Shown here: one piece after another, positions 63,235-64,000 of the stretch
Layout of the letters: each line of letters starts with the position of its first letter
How positions within the stretch are numbered: the stretch's first letter is position 1
From: Acidipropionibacterium timonense
GTDB taxonomy: Bacteria > Actinomycetota > Actinomycetes > Propionibacteriales > Propionibacteriaceae
DNA: 64,000 nt
Direction: 5' to 3'
Assembly (NCBI RefSeq): GCF_900605005.1
Contig: NZ_LR027558.1
Coordinates: 1,852,948-1,916,947 of the forward strand
Notes under the pieces: generated by a model
Databases searched by the model: none
The model's input: only the letters and a program-made list of their open reading frames with translations
What the model was told of the DNA's origin: nothing
Position numbers and translations under genes: made by a program

Positions 63235-63881
63235 CTGTGGTCTCCCTCATCGGCTGGGGTGGGTTGGTCGGCGGGGATGGCGCCGTGGAGGCTGAGGTTC
63301 TCGACGTACTTGGCCAGGACGTCGACCTCGAGGTTGACCGGGTCGCCGACCTCGAGGCTTCCCAGGACGGTCTCGCGCAGGGTGGTCGGGATGAGGCCGA
63401 CCTCGAACCACGGCTCGGCTCCGGGGGCCGCGACAGCCGTGACGGTGAGCGAGACCCCGTCGACCGCGATCGACCCCTTCTCGGCCACGTAGCGTGCCAG
63501 GTGCGCCGGGAGGGTGAACCGAACGGTGCTCCATCGCTGCGCCGGGGTGATGGCGGCGATGCGACCGGTGCCGTCGACGTGGCCCTGGACGATGTGGCCG
63601 TTGAGGCGCCCGCTGGCCGGGACGGCACGCTCGAGATTGACCGGGTCGCCGGGTTCGAGGCGGCCCAGGCAGGTGCGGGCGAAGGTCTCGGGCATGACGT
63701 CGAAGGTGAGGTCGTCCCCGTCGATCCCGGTGACGGTGAGGCAGGCGCCGTCCACGGCCACCGACTGCCCCAATGTGGCACCTTTCGACACGTCAGGGCA
63801 TCTCAGGCGCATGACGCCTCCGTTGGTGTCACATTGCAGCAAGCGGACGTGCCCGATCTCCTCGATGATTCCGGTGAACAT
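63231..63881 (-). CDS. ribE: Riboflavin synthase alpha chain
   Basis: 216 residues with two lumazine-binding repeats. MFTGIIEEIGHV opens the first, SVAVDGACLTV and the second-repeat SIAVDGVSLTVTAV are the paired motifs. It converts two lumazines to riboflavin. The start is the canonical MFTGI ATG at 63881, with GAGGAGTGAGG upstream. Codons about 14-39 contain inverted-repeat copy 10 yet the stretch from the first Gly to SVAVDGACL appears the usual length. Confidence 0.93.
   Translation of the reverse strand: MFTGIIEEIGHVRLLQCDTNGGVMRLRCPDVSKGATLGQSVAVDGACLTVTGIDGDDLTFDVMPETFARTCLGRLEPGDPVNLERAVPASGRLNGHIVQGHVDGTGRIAAITPAQRWSTVRFTLPAHLARYVAEKGSIAVDGVSLTVTAVAAPGAEPWFEVGLIPTTLRETVLGSLEVGDPVNLEVDVLAKYVENLSLHGAIPADQPTPADEGDHR
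63765..63842. repeat. 44-bp-loop inverted repeat, copy 10 (inside ribE)
   Basis: Left CAATGTGGCAC at 63771-63781, 44-bp loop, right GTGTCACATTG at 63826-63836. It is the only copy inside a gene. The loop has CGTCA and TGACG placed symmetrically, 9 nt from each arm. Confidence 0.9.
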
Positions 63882-63886
63882 GGTCC

Positions 63887-64000
63887 TCACTCCTCGTGGT
63901 GGGTGGACGGGTGGTCGGCGGTGGGCGGTTCCGCAGCGGCGCAGGCGGCGGGGGGTTCGGCGGGGTCAGCGGTCGCTGGGGGTTCCACGGGACCGGCGGC
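63887..64000 (-). CDS. C-terminal tail of an upstream gene, probably ribD (partial)
   Basis: An open frame runs from the window edge to a TGA at 63887-63889, five bases before the ribE start. The 37 residues seen are Ala/Pro/Glu-rich (ending ADHPSTHHEE) and carry no recognisable domain. Position before ribE suggests ribD, the usual first gene, but that rests on context only. Confidence 0.45.
   Translation of the reverse strand, partial: AAGPVEPPATADPAEPPAACAAAEPPTADHPSTHHEE

Overview
The window is about 70% GC, has genes packed on both strands, and carries a single-copy housekeeping gene set typical of a high-GC actinobacterium. The best fit is a relative of Propionibacteriaceae, but that is an inference from gene content (acyl-CoA carboxylase with an epsilon subunit, monomeric isocitrate dehydrogenase, a DtxR-type iron box, a lactococcin-972-type bacteriocin locus). 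No rRNA, tRNA, CRISPR array, transposase or prophage gene was seen.

Layout. 1-313 is non-coding, with a hairpin, an inverted-repeat element and a 26-bp tandem array. 314-3925 holds purE-purK with an MFS exporter and a PH-domain protein. 4127-7233 is a three-gene lactococcin-972-like bacteriocin/immunity/ABC locus. 7220-10534 holds a peptidase E homologue, a glutamine synthetase-like enzyme and birA. 10947-13389 holds an acyl-CoA carboxylase beta chain, its epsilon subunit and maf; the biotinylated alpha chain is at 22920-24698. 13393-18016 carries a lipoprotein, arcA, an SDR, a winged-helix protein and pdxK. 18104-21973 is an iron/siderophore ABC operon behind a DtxR-type box. 22207-33994 holds NUDIX, carboxylase alpha, an lpdA-type flavoprotein, purine nucleoside phosphorylase, a phosphohexomutase, a DUF2207 protein, a small kinase and an MFS exporter. 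34185-47065 holds metG, a polysaccharide deacetylase-like lipoprotein, a nucleoside-uptake operon (BMP lipoprotein, double ATPase, two permeases, cdd, RNase HI fusion), a phosphotransferase and a CNNM/CBS protein. 47715-64000 holds an AbiEi/DUF559 protein, icd, purU, mdh, folD-DUF3017, a PLP-fold protein, a sortase-anchored phosphoesterase behind a PHO-like box, purH, purN and a riboflavin operon (ribD tail, ribE, ribBA, ribH).

Functional links. BirA would biotinylate the carboxylase alpha chain. purE, purK, purH, purN, purU and folD cover purine synthesis and one-carbon supply. The BMP/ABC operon imports nucleosides that cdd and the phosphorylase can process. Many promoter-proximal genes have a -10-like hexamer 6-8 nt before the start codon and no Shine-Dalgarno, which suggests widespread leaderless transcripts.

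Most notable signal. Ten copies of an inverted repeat occur in the 64 kb: core CAATGTGGCRC, then exactly 44 bp of unconserved sequence, then the reverse complement. Nine lie in gaps at operon boundaries. The tenth is inside the ribE reading frame, apparently without changing protein length. Rigid arm spacing with free loop sequence looks more like a protein-recognised or structural DNA element than an ordinary insertion sequence, and I do not recognise it as a described family.
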